From assembly GCA_013285645.1 (NCBI GenBank), contig JABDHJ010000026.1, positions 1-37,469 on the forward strand: a DNA stretch of 37,469 nt, given 5' to 3'. The notes under the pieces are model-generated. The model ran no database searches. It saw only the letters and a list, made by a program, of their open reading frames with translations, and was not told where the DNA came from. The DNA comes from Verrucomicrobiota bacterium. GTDB taxonomy: Bacteria > Verrucomicrobiota > Verrucomicrobiia > Methylacidiphilales > UBA1321. Both the position numbers and the translations under genes were made by a program. Shown in pieces: positions 7,542 to 16,744 of the stretch. Positions within the stretch are counted from its first letter, which is position 1. The number at the start of each line of letters is the position of its first letter.

Positions 7542-7792
7542 CCTTCTTCGCCTTCAAGTTCAGCGTCGCGCATGGCCTTCACCTCGGCAGCGGAAAAAAT
7601 GCGCTCACCCCACACCTCCTTGAGCTGAGCCATAAAATCAGGTTTGACCAATTTTTTAGGAGTTTCAACGGCAGGCACCAAACGGGCAACGACGCGACCT
7701 CGCTTCGTAATATTTACAGACTCGCCATTATCGATGAATGCCGATACCCGGCGGAAATTGTTTCGTAAATCTGCCACGGTGGCCGTCTTCAT
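7538..7792 (-). CDS. Phd/YefM-type antitoxin
   Basis: Antitoxin partner of the PIN-domain toxin, 84 aa. The N-terminal half has the Phd/YefM fold pattern (TATVADLRNNFRRVSAFI, then GESVNITKRGRVVARLVP), which dimerises and binds DNA. The acidic C-terminal half (KEVWGERIFSAAEVKAMRDA) is the usual toxin-neutralising segment. Pairing a Phd-type antitoxin with a PIN toxin is known. The ATG is at 7792, and a 21-bp palindrome starts inside that codon, so the protein probably represses its own operon. No Shine-Dalgarno sequence is present, and the predicted transcript starts at or near the ATG. Confidence 0.86.
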   Translation of the reverse strand: MKTATVADLRNNFRRVSAFIDNGESVNITKRGRVVARLVPAVETPKKLVKPDFMAQLKEVWGERIFSAAEVKAMRDAELEGEEG

Positions 7793-7811
7793 GATAGATA
7801 TTATCTATCAT
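7791..7811 (-). promoter_or_regulatory. Operator palindrome of the toxin-antitoxin operon
   Basis: Perfect 10-bp arms, ATGATAGATA and TATCTATCAT, around one central base. It covers the predicted -10 element and two bases of the antitoxin start codon, so a bound antitoxin dimer would block both RNA polymerase and the ribosome site. Confidence 0.82.
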
Positions 7812-7827
7812 AGGATCGAAAAGTCAA
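7800..7827 (-). promoter_or_regulatory. Predicted promoter of the toxin-antitoxin operon
   Basis: Read on the minus strand: -35 TTGACT (7822-7827), 16-bp spacer, -10 GATAAT (7800-7805). The expected start point falls about 7 bases downstream, at the antitoxin ATG, predicting a leaderless mRNA. The -35 box is only 1 bp beyond the uvrA stop codon. Confidence 0.68.
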
Positions 7828-7828
7828 A

Positions 7829-10807
7829 TCAGGAGAAGCCGAGCGTTTTCCGCAAGAATCTCCCCGTCTGACTCTCGGGTTGCGCGGCGACGAATTCGGG
7901 CGTGCCCTTGGCGACGATCTGCCCACCGCCCTCTCCACCCTCCGGGCCAAGATCGATGACGTAATCGGCGCATTTAATGACATCAAGTTGATGCTCGATG
8001 ATGACGAGCGTATTACCCGCATTGCGCAGCTTGAAGAGAACCTCCAAAAGCTGCTCGATGTCGGCGAAATGCAGCCCACTAGTCGGCTCATCAAGAATAT
8101 ACATCGTGCGCCCCGTGGCCCGTTTCGCCAACTCGGCGGCGAGCTTCACCCGCTGCGCCTCACCGCCGGAAAGCGTCGTGGCCTGCTGACCTAGATGCAG
8201 GTAGCCGAGCCCCACGGCGGCGAGCGCCTCCAGCTTGTCGGACGCCGCCGGAACATTGCGGAAGAAGTTGAGACCGTCGTCAACCGTCATGGCCAGAATA
8301 TCGGCGATGTTGAGTCCCTTGTAAGTGATCTCCAACGTTTCACGATTGAACCGGCGACCACCGCACGCCTCGCACGTCACATAGACCGGCGGGAGAAAAT
8401 TCATCTCGATCTTGATTACGCCATCGCCCTCGCAATGTTCGCAGCGCCCACCCTTGACGTTGAAACTGAAACGGCCAGGCCCGTAACCGCGCACACGGGA
8501 GGAAGGCAGTTGCGCAAAAAGATCCCGGATGCAATTGAACGCCCCCGTGTAAGTCAGCGGATTGGAACGCGGCGTGCGCCCGATCGGCGTCTGGTCGATG
8601 ACGATGGCCTTGTCGATGAGATCGAGACCGTCGATGCCGTCATGCGCGCCTGGCGCTTCCTTCGATTTATAAAAATGACGGAACAAGGCGCGGCAGAGGA
8701 CATCGTTGACCAGCGTGCTTTTACCCGAACCGCTCACGCCCGTGACGCAGGTCATCAGACCGGCGGGAAAACCGACCGTGACGTTGCGCAGATTATTTTC
8801 CCGCGCATTGATCACACGAATCCAGCCATTTTCGGCCTTCAGCCGGACCTTGGGAACGCGGATCGATTGTGAACCGTTCAGAAACTGCCCGGTGAGCGAT
8901 TTTGGATTCGCCATGACTTCCGCAACCGTCCCCGACGCCACGATCTGGCCTCCGCGCACACCGGCGTAGGGACCAATATCGACAAGATAATCGGCGGCGC
9001 GAATCGTGTCCTCGTCATGCTCAACAACAATCACGGTGTTGCCGAGATCGCGCAGTTCGCGGAGCGTTTCGAGCAGACGCTCGTTGTCGCGTTGATGCAG
9101 GCCGATGCTGGGCTCGTCGAGAATATAGAGGACACCGGTGAGCTTTGAGCCGATCTGCGTGGCGAGGCGGATGCGCTGCGCTTCTCCACCCGAAAGCGTG
9201 CCGCTCTCCCGGTCCAACGTCAGATAGCCGAGCCCAACGCGATTAAGAAAACCCAGCCGTTGCAAAATTTCCCGGCGCACCTCGCCGCCAATCTTTTCTT
9301 CCTGTGCGGAAATGGTCCAGGTCTCAAGCCATTTTTGCGCAGCAGTAATCGAAAGATGACTGAATTGCGCGATGTTGAGCCCTGTTTTTTGGTAGCCGCC
9401 GCTGTCCCTAGCGGCGGTGTCTTTTTCTAAATGCGTTCCGCCGCTAGGGACAGCGGCGGCTACCTCTGAAGCTGCACCGTCGCGCGGCGCGCGACGGCTA
9501 CCGAAGGCAGGTGGGCCGCCGAGCGTGACGGCCAAAACTTCAGGCCGCAGGCGAGCCCCTCCGCACGTCTTGCAGGTAATGCGGCTCTTATACTGGTTGA
9601 GCCGATGCCGGGTCATTTCGCTTTTGCTTTCAGCAAAGAGCCGGGTGAGTTGTGCGATGAGACCGTCGAAAGGTTTTTCGGTGATGACGGTTTTGCCCTG
9701 GCGCGTGGTGGTAAAACTTATTTTCTCGTCGCCGCTTCCATAAATGAGCGCCTTCTGAAAATCATCGCTGCATTCGCGGTAGGGACGCGACATCGGCTGA
9801 TTATAGGCAGCGGCGAGCGCATACAACTGGCCGCGATAAAGTTTATCCAGTGCAGGCGCGCTTCGCCGCCACGGGCCAATCGGCATTTCATCGAGAGTTT
9901 CCGTGTCGTCGGGAATGAGGAGCGCCGGATCGAAAATTGATTCGGTGCCGAGGCCGTCGCAAACGGGACATGCCCCCTGCGGACTGTTGAAGGAAAAATG
10001 TCGCGGCGTGATTTCGCCATAACGATAACCGGTCTCCGGATCGAAATTCTGGTTGCTCAGCGTCAGCTCTTCGGTGATGGCATCGGGTGGACCGAAGAGG
10101 ACCGTGACGACTCCACTTCCCGTCTTGAGGGCGAGTTCCAGGGAGTCGGTCAGGCGCGTTTTGATCGCCTCGCTGATTTTGAGTCGATCGATCACCGCCT
10201 CGATGGTGTGGGTGCGCGATTTGTCGAGGCGCGGAGGTTGTTCCAACTCGACGATTTTTCCATCCATGCGAGCGCGGACAAATCCTTCGCGGCGCAGCTT
10301 CTCGACCGTGTCGCGGAACTCGCCTTTTTGTTTTTGGATGACGGGCGCGAGGATTTGAATCGGCGTGCCTTCCTTGGCGGAAAGAACGCGATCGACCATC
10401 TGTTGCACCGACCAGCGCTTGAGCGGTTTGCCGGTGACGGGATGGTGCGGCTGGCCGAGATGGGCGAAAAGAAGTCGCAGAAAATCGTGGATTTCCGTGG
10501 TCGTCGCGATGGTCGAGCGCGGATTACCCCCGGCGGTGCGTTGCTCGATGGCGATGGCGGGCGAGAGACCCTCGATGAAATCGACATCGGGTTTCTCCAT
10601 CTGCTCGAGGTATTGCCGGGCGTAGGTGGAGAGGCTTTCGACGTACCGGCGCTGGCCCTCGGCGTAGAGCGTGTCGAAGGCGAGCGACGATTTGCCGGAG
10701 CCGCTGACGCCGGTGAGCACGACGAGCTTGTTGCGCGGCAGCGTGAGCGACACGTTCTTCAAGTTGTGCTGGCGTGCCCCGCCGATCCGGATTTCCTCCA
10801 TGGCCAT
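7829..10807 (-). CDS. uvrA: UvrABC system protein A with an in-frame repeat insertion
   Basis: DNA-damage recognition ATPase of nucleotide excision repair. Two ABC modules are visible, with Walker A loops TGVSGSGKSSLAFDTLYAEG and TGVSGSGKSTLVNDVL, signatures TLSGGEAQRIRLATQIG and TLSGGEAQRVKLAAELAKR, and Walker B regions LYILDEPSIGLH and MYILDEPTSGLH. Zinc-binding CxxC pairs are in place (CPVCDG/CKTCGG and CEHCEG/CEACGG). Starting at the ATG at 10807 (MAMEEIRIGG) gives 992 aa, about 45 more than the usual 940-950. The excess lies between AVTLGG and LNIAQFSHL, where three palindromic repeat units are translated. The upstream frame is open to 10927 but does not look like UvrA. No clear Shine-Dalgarno sequence. 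Confidence 0.96.
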   Translation of the reverse strand: MAMEEIRIGGARQHNLKNVSLTLPRNKLVVLTGVSGSGKSSLAFDTLYAEGQRRYVESLSTYARQYLEQMEKPDVDFIEGLSPAIAIEQRTAGGNPRSTIATTTEIHDFLRLLFAHLGQPHHPVTGKPLKRWSVQQMVDRVLSAKEGTPIQILAPVIQKQKGEFRDTVEKLRREGFVRARMDGKIVELEQPPRLDKSRTHTIEAVIDRLKISEAIKTRLTDSLELALKTGSGVVTVLFGPPDAITEELTLSNQNFDPETGYRYGEITPRHFSFNSPQGACPVCDGLGTESIFDPALLIPDDTETLDEMPIGPWRRSAPALDKLYRGQLYALAAAYNQPMSRPYRECSDDFQKALIYGSGDEKISFTTTRQGKTVITEKPFDGLIAQLTRLFAESKSEMTRHRLNQYKSRITCKTCGGARLRPEVLAVTLGGPPAFGSRRAPRDGAASEVAAAVPSGGTHLEKDTAARDSGGYQKTGLNIAQFSHLSITAAQKWLETWTISAQEEKIGGEVRREILQRLGFLNRVGLGYLTLDRESGTLSGGEAQRIRLATQIGSKLTGVLYILDEPSIGLHQRDNERLLETLRELRDLGNTVIVVEHDEDTIRAADYLVDIGPYAGVRGGQIVASGTVAEVMANPKSLTGQFLNGSQSIRVPKVRLKAENGWIRVINARENNLRNVTVGFPAGLMTCVTGVSGSGKSTLVNDVLCRALFRHFYKSKEAPGAHDGIDGLDLIDKAIVIDQTPIGRTPRSNPLTYTGAFNCIRDLFAQLPSSRVRGYGPGRFSFNVKGGRCEHCEGDGVIKIEMNFLPPVYVTCEACGGRRFNRETLEITYKGLNIADILAMTVDDGLNFFRNVPAASDKLEALAAVGLGYLHLGQQATTLSGGEAQRVKLAAELAKRATGRTMYILDEPTSGLHFADIEQLLEVLFKLRNAGNTLVIIEHQLDVIKCADYVIDLGPEGGEGGGQIVAKGTPEFVAAQPESQTGRFLRKTLGFS
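9391..9502 (-). repeat. Three family-B palindromic repeats inserted in frame in uvrA
   Basis: 9391-9417 (starts GGTAGCCGCCGCTGTCC) and 9438-9464 are perfect 27-bp reverse complements of each other. 9476-9502 is a third unit (starts ACCGTCGCGCGG, ends GCGACGGCTACC), three substitutions from the reverse complement of the intergenic copies at 6935-6961 and 19076-19102. The block is a multiple of three overall and contains no stop in the uvrA frame. Translated fragments include GSRRAPRDG, VAAAVPSGG and TAARDSGGY. Confidence 0.93.
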
Positions 10808-10927
10808 AACCGAACAACCTATCACGGTTGGGTTACTTTGCCAAAAAAGAGAGATGGGCTTCTTCCGGTTCGGATGAAGGGAGCGTTTGAAGGTGGGCCG
10901 CGAATTCGGTAAAGCCGGTGCTTTCAT

Positions 10928-11260
10928 GGGCTGATCCTCACATGGAAATGGAAGGGGGAAGGTTTGACGGAATTAACAGAATTTTTGGGTGGGGAGCGGC
11001 GAGGCGGTTTTGAGGAGAGAGGGTTGAAATTGCGCGTTGGAAATATTTTGGGAAGAGGAGGCAGGTCCTTCGACTGCAGTTCGCTCCTGCGGAGGCAGTA
11101 ACGCTTCGCATAATGAAACTGCCGGGCGCAGCACCTCGCCTTCGCAAGGATGACGGCCTTTTTTAAAATCGGGAGTTTGCAGAAGTTCCCCCCCGAGCCT
11201 AAAGGGCACGAGAGCGGTTACGATTTTCTGAAAAAAGATGCATTAGTTTCAAAAAATAAC
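10928..11260. other. Gap upstream of uvrA and tetR, repeat remnants only
   Basis: No credible gene. It contains a family-E unit on the minus strand (10966-10985; reads AATTCTGTTAATTCCGTC) and a degraded palindromic tract (about 11067-11157) whose ends, GTCCTTCGACTG and AAGGATGACGG, resemble family D. It should carry the uvrA promoter, but no convincing -35/-10 pair was identified. Confidence 0.55.
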
Positions 11261-11289
11261 TTGCACTATACCGACCGGTCAACTACAGT
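11261..11289 (+). promoter_or_regulatory. tetR promoter with embedded operator
   Basis: -35 TTGCAC (11261-11266), 17-bp spacer, -10 TACAGT (11284-11289), start codon at 11296. The spacer holds TACCGACCGGTCAAC (11269-11283) with the palindromic core GACCGGTC, a typical TetR-family site. A closely related site lies downstream of the gene, so autoregulation is likely. Confidence 0.65.
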
Positions 11290-11295
11290 GATCCC

Positions 11296-11910
11296 ATGAG
11301 GCCGGAAAGTGATACTAAACAGAAGCTGCTGACAGTCGCGATGGACCTGATCTGGGAGAGCAGTTACGGCTCCGTCAGCGTGGATGACATCTGCACGAAG
11401 GCGGGAGTCAACAAGGGCAGCTTTTATCATGCGTTTAAATCCAAGTCCGACTTGGCGGTGGCGGCTTTTGAGCGCCATTGGGAATCGAAGCGGCCGCTTT
11501 TGGACCAGATTTTTTCGGCGCAAATTCCTCCTTTGGAGCGTCTGGAGAAATATTGCCAGGCGATTGTGAACGATCAGAAACAGAAATATCAGAGCTTTGG
11601 CAAGATGCTGGGTTGTCCTTTCTGCTCGGTGGGAAGTGAATTGAGCACGCAGGATGAAAAGATTCGCCAAAAGGCCGAACAAATAGCGGTGCGCAGTTTG
11701 AAGTACCTTGAGTCACTTATCCGCGACCTCGCGGCGGAGGGTCTCATCGAGGCGAAAGACACGGCAGAACTTGCGGAGGAAATTTTGTCGTATGTGACCG
11801 GGGTTCTGATGCAGGCGAAGATTGAGAATAGCGTCAAGCATGTGGAACGGTTGCAGCACGGAGTGATGCGTCACCTTGGCATTAAAAGTCCTTCTTCTGT
11901 AACGGCTTAA
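11296..11910 (+). CDS. TetR/AcrR family transcriptional repressor
   Basis: Probable repressor of the adjacent efflux genes, 204 aa. The N-terminal helix-turn-helix is clear (SVDDICTKAGVNKGSFYHAF, about residues 27-46, followed by KSKSDL). The C-terminal ligand-binding domain is diverse as usual and includes GCPFCSVGSEL, a Cys-containing stretch seen in some TetR proteins that respond to electrophiles or antimicrobial compounds (inference). The ATG lies only about 7 bases after the predicted -10 box, so the mRNA would be nearly leaderless. Matching operator-like sequences occur before this gene and before the efflux operon. Confidence 0.9.
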   Translation: MRPESDTKQKLLTVAMDLIWESSYGSVSVDDICTKAGVNKGSFYHAFKSKSDLAVAAFERHWESKRPLLDQIFSAQIPPLERLEKYCQAIVNDQKQKYQSFGKMLGCPFCSVGSELSTQDEKIRQKAEQIAVRSLKYLESLIRDLAAEGLIEAKDTAELAEEILSYVTGVLMQAKIENSVKHVERLQHGVMRHLGIKSPSSVTA

Positions 11911-11931
11911 ATTTTTTTTGATACGATGTTG

Positions 11932-11946
11932 TACCAACTAGTCAAC
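11932..11946 (+). promoter_or_regulatory. Putative TetR operator upstream of efflux genes
   Basis: TACCAACTAGTCAAC matches the tetR-promoter site TACCGACCGGTCAAC at 12 of 15 positions, and each has a palindromic centre (ACTAGT here). It lies 22 bp after the tetR stop and 24 bp before the small ORF, the right place to control the operon that follows. Confidence 0.65.
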
Positions 11947-11970
11947 TCCTTGAATTGAAATAAACTCAAT

Positions 11971-12156
11971 ATGATTTACCAAATTTCTTCCGTTCAGGCC
12001 AAGACCCAGGCTCTTGCTCACCTCAACAAGGGGCTGATTCAAGCCCGGCATATTCAGGCGCGCTTAAAGGAAAGCGCGCATACAGTGCGGTCCACGGACG
12101 AAAGTTCGTCTCGAAACTTCACGACGTTGCTGCCGGTCAACATCTGGTTCGATTGA
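11971..12156 (+). CDS. Small hypothetical protein (61 aa) leading the efflux operon
   Basis: Unrecognised, with no homology that I can name. The product is polar and helical-looking (SSVQAKTQALAHLNKGLIQA, then RHIQARLKES) without a signal peptide or membrane segment. It starts with ATG 24 bp after the operator-like site, has no Shine-Dalgarno sequence, and ends 42 bp before the membrane fusion protein gene. It could be a real small protein or merely an untranslated leader of the efflux mRNA. Confidence 0.4.
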   Translation: MIYQISSVQAKTQALAHLNKGLIQARHIQARLKESAHTVRSTDESSSRNFTTLLPVNIWFD

Positions 12157-12198
12157 TCATCCCGACTTTTTTAAACACGCAATAGGAGAACAAATTCC

Positions 12199-13401
12199 AT
12201 GAAAACCTTACTTAAATTTTTGATTCCCGTTTTGGTCATCGCCGTTGGGGGCGGTGCGCTTTGGGCCACTGGGGCCTTTTCGTTTCTGACCGTATCCACG
12301 AAGCCGCCGGTTGCCGCCGCCGCTCCGCCTCCAGTTCCGGTGTCGGTTGCTGCGGTGCAGGAGAAATCGGTGACGGAATGGGACGAGTTTTCCGGACGCA
12401 TCCAGGCGATTGATAGCGTTGAAATCCGGCCCCAGGTTTCCGGCATCATTACGGCGGTCCACTTTGACGAAGGCCAATTGGTCAAGAAGGGCGACCTACT
12501 TTTCACCATCGACCCGCGTCCTTTTCAGGCCGATCTCGCCCATGCCCAGGCCGCTTTGGCTGGCGCGCAGGCGAAACTCGATCTGGCTCAAATCAATCTC
12601 AAACGCAAACAGGAACTGATCAAGACGAACGCAATCGCGCAAAGCGAACTCGATCAAAGCAACGACGATGTGCTCGAAGCCGACGCGAGCGTGAAAGCGG
12701 AACAGGCCGCCGTGCAGACGGCACAGATCAACTTGGATTACACGGCCATCACGGCTCCCGTCACGGGACGCGTTTCCCGCGCGGAGATTACGGTTGGCAA
12801 TTTCGTCAGCACGGGCACGACACCGCCAGTGCTGACCAGCGTCGTCTCGGTCAACCCAGTCTACGTCGAGTTCGAAGTCGATGAGCAGACCTTCCTCAAG
12901 TACGCCGCCAATGGCGCTGCGGGAAACACCGGCATCGATCACATTCCCGTCTCGATGGGATTGGCGAACGAGGACGGCTATCCTCACCAGGGCCATTTGA
13001 AGTCGATCGATAACCGTCTCGATACGACTTCTGGAACGATCCGCGTTCGTGCGGTTTTCGAAAACGAGAACGGTGAATTGACGCCGGGACTCTACGCCAA
13101 GGTGCGCACCGGTGGTGGTAGCCCCGCGCCGACGATCCTGGTCGATGACCGCGCCGTTGGAACTGACCAGGACAAGAAATTTGTCATGGTCGTCGATGCG
13201 GACAACAAGGTCAATTACCGCACCGTGACGCTCGGGCCGATGGTCGATGGACTTCGCGTCGTCCGTTCCGGTCTCCAGAAAAACGAAAAGATCGTCGTCA
13301 ACGGCTTGCAGCACGTGCGTCCGAATTCGACAGTGGCCCCGACTGAAGTGACCATGGGTGGAACGACTGACGCCTCTGGTGTCGCCACTGCAAAACCTTA
13401 A
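12199..13401 (+). CDS. RND efflux periplasmic adaptor (membrane fusion protein)
   Basis: AcrA/MexA-type adaptor linking the inner-membrane RND pump to an outer-membrane channel, 400 aa. An N-terminal hydrophobic anchor (about residues 7-35) has no lipobox cysteine. A Pro/Ala linker precedes the barrel-sandwich half-motif SGRIQAIDSVEIRPQVSGII, the coiled-coil hairpin (about 110-185; ALAGAQAKLDLAQINLKRKQ), the second half-motif AITAPVTGRVSRAEITVGNF, and a beta-barrel plus membrane-proximal domain to the end. AGGAG lies 12 bases before the ATG. The pump gene follows after 30 bp, so they form an operon, probably under the TetR repressor. Confidence 0.94.
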   Translation: MKTLLKFLIPVLVIAVGGGALWATGAFSFLTVSTKPPVAAAAPPPVPVSVAAVQEKSVTEWDEFSGRIQAIDSVEIRPQVSGIITAVHFDEGQLVKKGDLLFTIDPRPFQADLAHAQAALAGAQAKLDLAQINLKRKQELIKTNAIAQSELDQSNDDVLEADASVKAEQAAVQTAQINLDYTAITAPVTGRVSRAEITVGNFVSTGTTPPVLTSVVSVNPVYVEFEVDEQTFLKYAANGAAGNTGIDHIPVSMGLANEDGYPHQGHLKSIDNRLDTTSGTIRVRAVFENENGELTPGLYAKVRTGGGSPAPTILVDDRAVGTDQDKKFVMVVDADNKVNYRTVTLGPMVDGLRVVRSGLQKNEKIVVNGLQHVRPNSTVAPTEVTMGGTTDASGVATAKP

Positions 13402-13431
13402 GTAACTCGCCAGTCCCCCCGAGGAATCACC

Positions 13432-16400
13432 ATGAATATCTCCAAGTTCTTCATCGATCGTCCGATCTTTGCCGGCGTGCTGTCGGCGTTGATCTTGATC
13501 GGTGGCCTCATCTCCATGGGCTGCCTGCCGATCTCGGAATATCCCGAGGTGGTGCCGCCGTCGGTGATTGTCACGGCGCAATTTCCCGGCGCAAATCCAG
13601 AGACCATCGCGGAGACCGTCGCGAACCCGATCGAAGAGCAGATAGAGGGTGTGGAGAACATGCTCTACATGTCGTCGCAGGCGACTTCCGACGGCCTGAT
13701 GACGCTGACCATCACCTTCAAGCTCGGCACCAATCCTGACCTAGCCACGGAGCTCGTGCAAAATCGCGTCAACCAGGCGCTGCCCCGTTTGCCGCAGGAA
13801 ACGCAGCAGCTCGGCGTCACCACTGTGAAAAGCTCGCCTGACCTGACCATGGTCGTCCACTTGCTCTCGCCCAATGACCGCTACGACATGGTCTATCTGC
13901 GCAATTACGCAGTCATCAATGTCAAGGATCGCCTCGCACGGTTGCCCGGTATTGGCGACGTCCGCCTCTTCGGTTCCGGTGACTACGCCATGCGCATCTG
14001 GCTTGATCCGCGCAAGGTGGCCGAACGCGGGCTTGCGGCCAGCGACGTGGTCGATGCCATCAAGAATCAAAACCTCGACGTGGCGGCGGGCGTCATCGGC
14101 GGCTCGCCCTCCGTACCCGGCGTTGATTACCAGGTTGCGGTTAACGCGCGCGGTCGACTGACCACGCCGGAAGAATTCGGCGAGATCGTCATTCGCACCG
14201 CGCCGGACGGCGCCGTGACGCGACTGAAGGACGTCGCGCGCATCGAGCTTGGCGCCAGCGAATACGCCCTGCGCTCACTGCTCAATAACAAGTCGGCCGT
14301 GGCCATTCCAATTTTCCAGGCGCCCGGCTCCAACGCGCTGCAGATTTCCGATGAAGTCCGCGCCACGATGGCCGAGCTGGCCAAGGACATGCCCGAGGGC
14401 GTGACCTACCAGATCGTTTACGATCCGACCCAGTTCGTTCGCGCGTCGATCCACGCCGTGATCGAGACGCTGCTCATCGCCATCCTTCTCGTCGTCATCG
14501 TCGTCATCGTCTTCCTGCAAACGTGGCGCGCGTCGATCATCCCGCTCCTCGCCGTGCCCGTCTCCGTCATAGGTACATTCGGCATCATGTTCTTGTTCGG
14601 CTTCTCGATTAATGCGCTCTCGCTCTTCGGCCTCGTGCTCGCCATCGGCATCGTGGTCGATGACGCCATCGTCGTCGTGGAAAACGTCGAACGTAACATT
14701 GAGGCGGGCCTCTCGCCGAAGGAAGCCAGCTACGTCGCCATGAGCGAAGTGTCCGAGCCGATCATCGCCATTGCGCTCACGCTCTCCGCCGTGTTCGTTC
14801 CGCTCGCCTTCGTCAGCGGTCTTGCGGGCATGTTCTTCAAGCAATTTGCATTGACCATCGCCTTCTCGACCGTCATCTCCGCATTCAATTCGCTCACGCT
14901 CTCCCCGGCACTTGCGGCGTTGCTGTTGAAAGGCCACAACGCGCCGAAGGACTGGTTCCAAAAGACAATCGACTTCCTCTTTGGCTGGTTCTTCAGACCG
15001 TTCAACTGGGTCTTCAAGAACGGTTCAAACGGCTACAGCAGGGGCGTCGCCGGTCTCGTCGGCCACAAGGCGCTCATGGCGCTTATGCTTTTGGTTTACG
15101 CCGGGCTGATCGCCAGCACGCTGTATCTCTTCCACATTGTGCCGCCCGGCTTTGTGCCGCCGCAGGATAAACAATACCTCATCAGCTTCGCGCAATTGCC
15201 GCAGGGCTCCACGCTCGACCGCACCGAGGCGGTGATCCGCAAGATGAGCGACATCGCACTCAAGGATCCCGATGTCGAGTCGGCCGTCGCCTTCCCCGGT
15301 CTTTCCATCAACGGATTCACCAACACACCCAGCGCTGGCATCGTCTTCGTAACGCTCAAGCCATTCGAGCAACGCACGCGCCCGGACCAAAAAGCCGACG
15401 CGATTGTGCATCGGCTGAATGCGCAATACTCCGCCTTGCAGGATGCGTTCGTCCTCATTCTCAACCCTCCGCCCGTTCTCGGCATCGGGACCGCTGGCGG
15501 CTACAAGCTCCAAATCGAGGATCGCACTGCGCAGGGCAACGACGCGCTCAACGACGTCCTACAGGCTGTCATAGCCAAGGCGATGAAGGCGCCTGAGCTC
15601 TATCCCTACGCGACATTTTCCGGATTCGACATCGACGTCCCCCAGCTCTACGCCGATGTCGATCGAACGCGCGCGCAGCAGCTCGGCGTTTCGGTTCCGG
15701 ATGTCTTCAACACTCTGCAGATTTATCTCGGTTCGCTTTACGTCAATGACTTCAACAAGTTTGGTCGCACCTACCAGGTTTACGTCCAGGCCGACGCGCC
15801 TTTCCGCGCGCATGCCGAGGACATCGGCCTGCTCAAGGCGCGCAACGACAAGGGCGAGATGGTGCCGCTCTCCTCGCTCCTGCACATGACGCAGAGCCAC
15901 GGCCCTGATCGTGCCATGCGCTATAACGGATTCCGCACCGCCGACCTTAACGGCGCCGCCGCGCCCGGCTATAGCACCGGCCAGGCGCAGATGGCGATCG
16001 CGCGCATCCTGAAGGAGGTGCTACCGCGCGGTTTCGGGTACGAATGGACCGATCTCGTCTATCAGGAGGAAATCGCCGGCAACACGCTCTTCGTCGTGCT
16101 GCCGCTTTCCGTACTGCTCGTTTTCCTCGTGCTCTCAGCCCAGTATGAGAGCATCATCATGCCGTTGGCTGTCCTGCTCATCGTGCCGATGGGGCTTTTC
16201 TCCGCCATCTTTGGCGTCCACGTCTTGGGCGGCGACAACAACATCTTCACGCAGATCGGTCTCGTCGTGTTAGTCGGACTCGCCTGCAAGAACGCGATCC
16301 TGATCGTCGAGTTCGCGCGGGAACTGGAGCATCGCGGCCGCGGGGTCTACGCCGCCGCCATCGAGGCCGCGCGCCTCCGCTTGCGCCCGATCTTGATGAC

Positions 16401-16674
16401 CTCTATCGCATTCATCGCCGGAACCGTGCCGCTCGTCACCTCCACCGGCGCAGGCTCCGAAATGCGTCGCGCCATGGGACTGGCCGTCTTCTCCGGCATG
16501 ATCGGCGTGACCTGCTTCGGCATTTTCCTGACGCCGATTTTCTACGTCCTCCTGCGCTCGCTCGCTCCCGGCAGCGTTCCGCACGAACCCAAATTGGATC
16601 TCCCCGAATTGTCCGAGGAGGAGATCCACAAGAATTCGCGTCCGAAGGGCGAGGAACTCGGCACCTCGAACTGA
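13432..16674 (+). CDS. RND multidrug efflux transporter, HAE1 (AcrB) family
   Basis: Proton-driven inner-membrane pump, 1080 aa, near the 1030-1050 aa of AcrB with a hydrophilic C-terminal tail. It begins with the family signature [20 protein letters not shown]. Two large periplasmic loops follow TM1 and TM7. The proton-relay acidic pair is D410-D411 ([14 protein letters not shown]) and the matching lysine is K953 ([14 protein letters not shown]). GAGGAA lies 8 bases before the ATG. No outer-membrane TolC/OprM gene follows, so the tripartite pump would have to borrow a channel encoded elsewhere. The substrate is unknown. Confidence 0.95.
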   Translation: MNISKFFIDRPIFAGVLSALILIGGLISMGCLPISEYPEVVPPSVIVTAQFPGANPETIAETVANPIEEQIEGVENMLYMSSQATSDGLMTLTITFKLGTNPDLATELVQNRVNQALPRLPQETQQLGVTTVKSSPDLTMVVHLLSPNDRYDMVYLRNYAVINVKDRLARLPGIGDVRLFGSGDYAMRIWLDPRKVAERGLAASDVVDAIKNQNLDVAAGVIGGSPSVPGVDYQVAVNARGRLTTPEEFGEIVIRTAPDGAVTRLKDVARIELGASEYALRSLLNNKSAVAIPIFQAPGSNALQISDEVRATMAELAKDMPEGVTYQIVYDPTQFVRASIHAVIETLLIAILLVVIVVIVFLQTWRASIIPLLAVPVSVIGTFGIMFLFGFSINALSLFGLVLAIGIVVDDAIVVVENVERNIEAGLSPKEASYVAMSEVSEPIIAIALTLSAVFVPLAFVSGLAGMFFKQFALTIAFSTVISAFNSLTLSPALAALLLKGHNAPKDWFQKTIDFLFGWFFRPFNWVFKNGSNGYSRGVAGLVGHKALMALMLLVYAGLIASTLYLFHIVPPGFVPPQDKQYLISFAQLPQGSTLDRTEAVIRKMSDIALKDPDVESAVAFPGLSINGFTNTPSAGIVFVTLKPFEQRTRPDQKADAIVHRLNAQYSALQDAFVLILNPPPVLGIGTAGGYKLQIEDRTAQGNDALNDVLQAVIAKAMKAPELYPYATFSGFDIDVPQLYADVDRTRAQQLGVSVPDVFNTLQIYLGSLYVNDFNKFGRTYQVYVQADAPFRAHAEDIGLLKARNDKGEMVPLSSLLHMTQSHGPDRAMRYNGFRTADLNGAAAPGYSTGQAQMAIARILKEVLPRGFGYEWTDLVYQEEIAGNTLFVVLPLSVLLVFLVLSAQYESIIMPLAVLLIVPMGLFSAIFGVHVLGGDNNIFTQIGLVVLVGLACKNAILIVEFARELEHRGRGVYAAAIEAARLRLRPILMTSIAFIAGTVPLVTSTGAGSEMRRAMGLAVFSGMIGVTCFGIFLTPIFYVLLRSLAPGSVPHEPKLDLPELSEEEIHKNSRPKGEELGTSN

Positions 16675-16744
16675 TCGCAGAATCGCCTCGCTGAATTTGC
16701 GGGCGATTTTGGAGCGAGTATCTTGGAGAAATCGCTGCAACGTT

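Noticed and set aside
9391..9502. UvrA insertion read as a sequencing or assembly error
   Set aside because: The frame is intact on both sides, the units match other copies in the window, and the inserted length is compatible with the frame, so a genuine insertion is more likely.
16675..16744. Outer-membrane channel (TolC/OprM) expected after the RND pump
   Set aside because: The next gene is a luciferase-like oxidoreductase and no channel gene is present.
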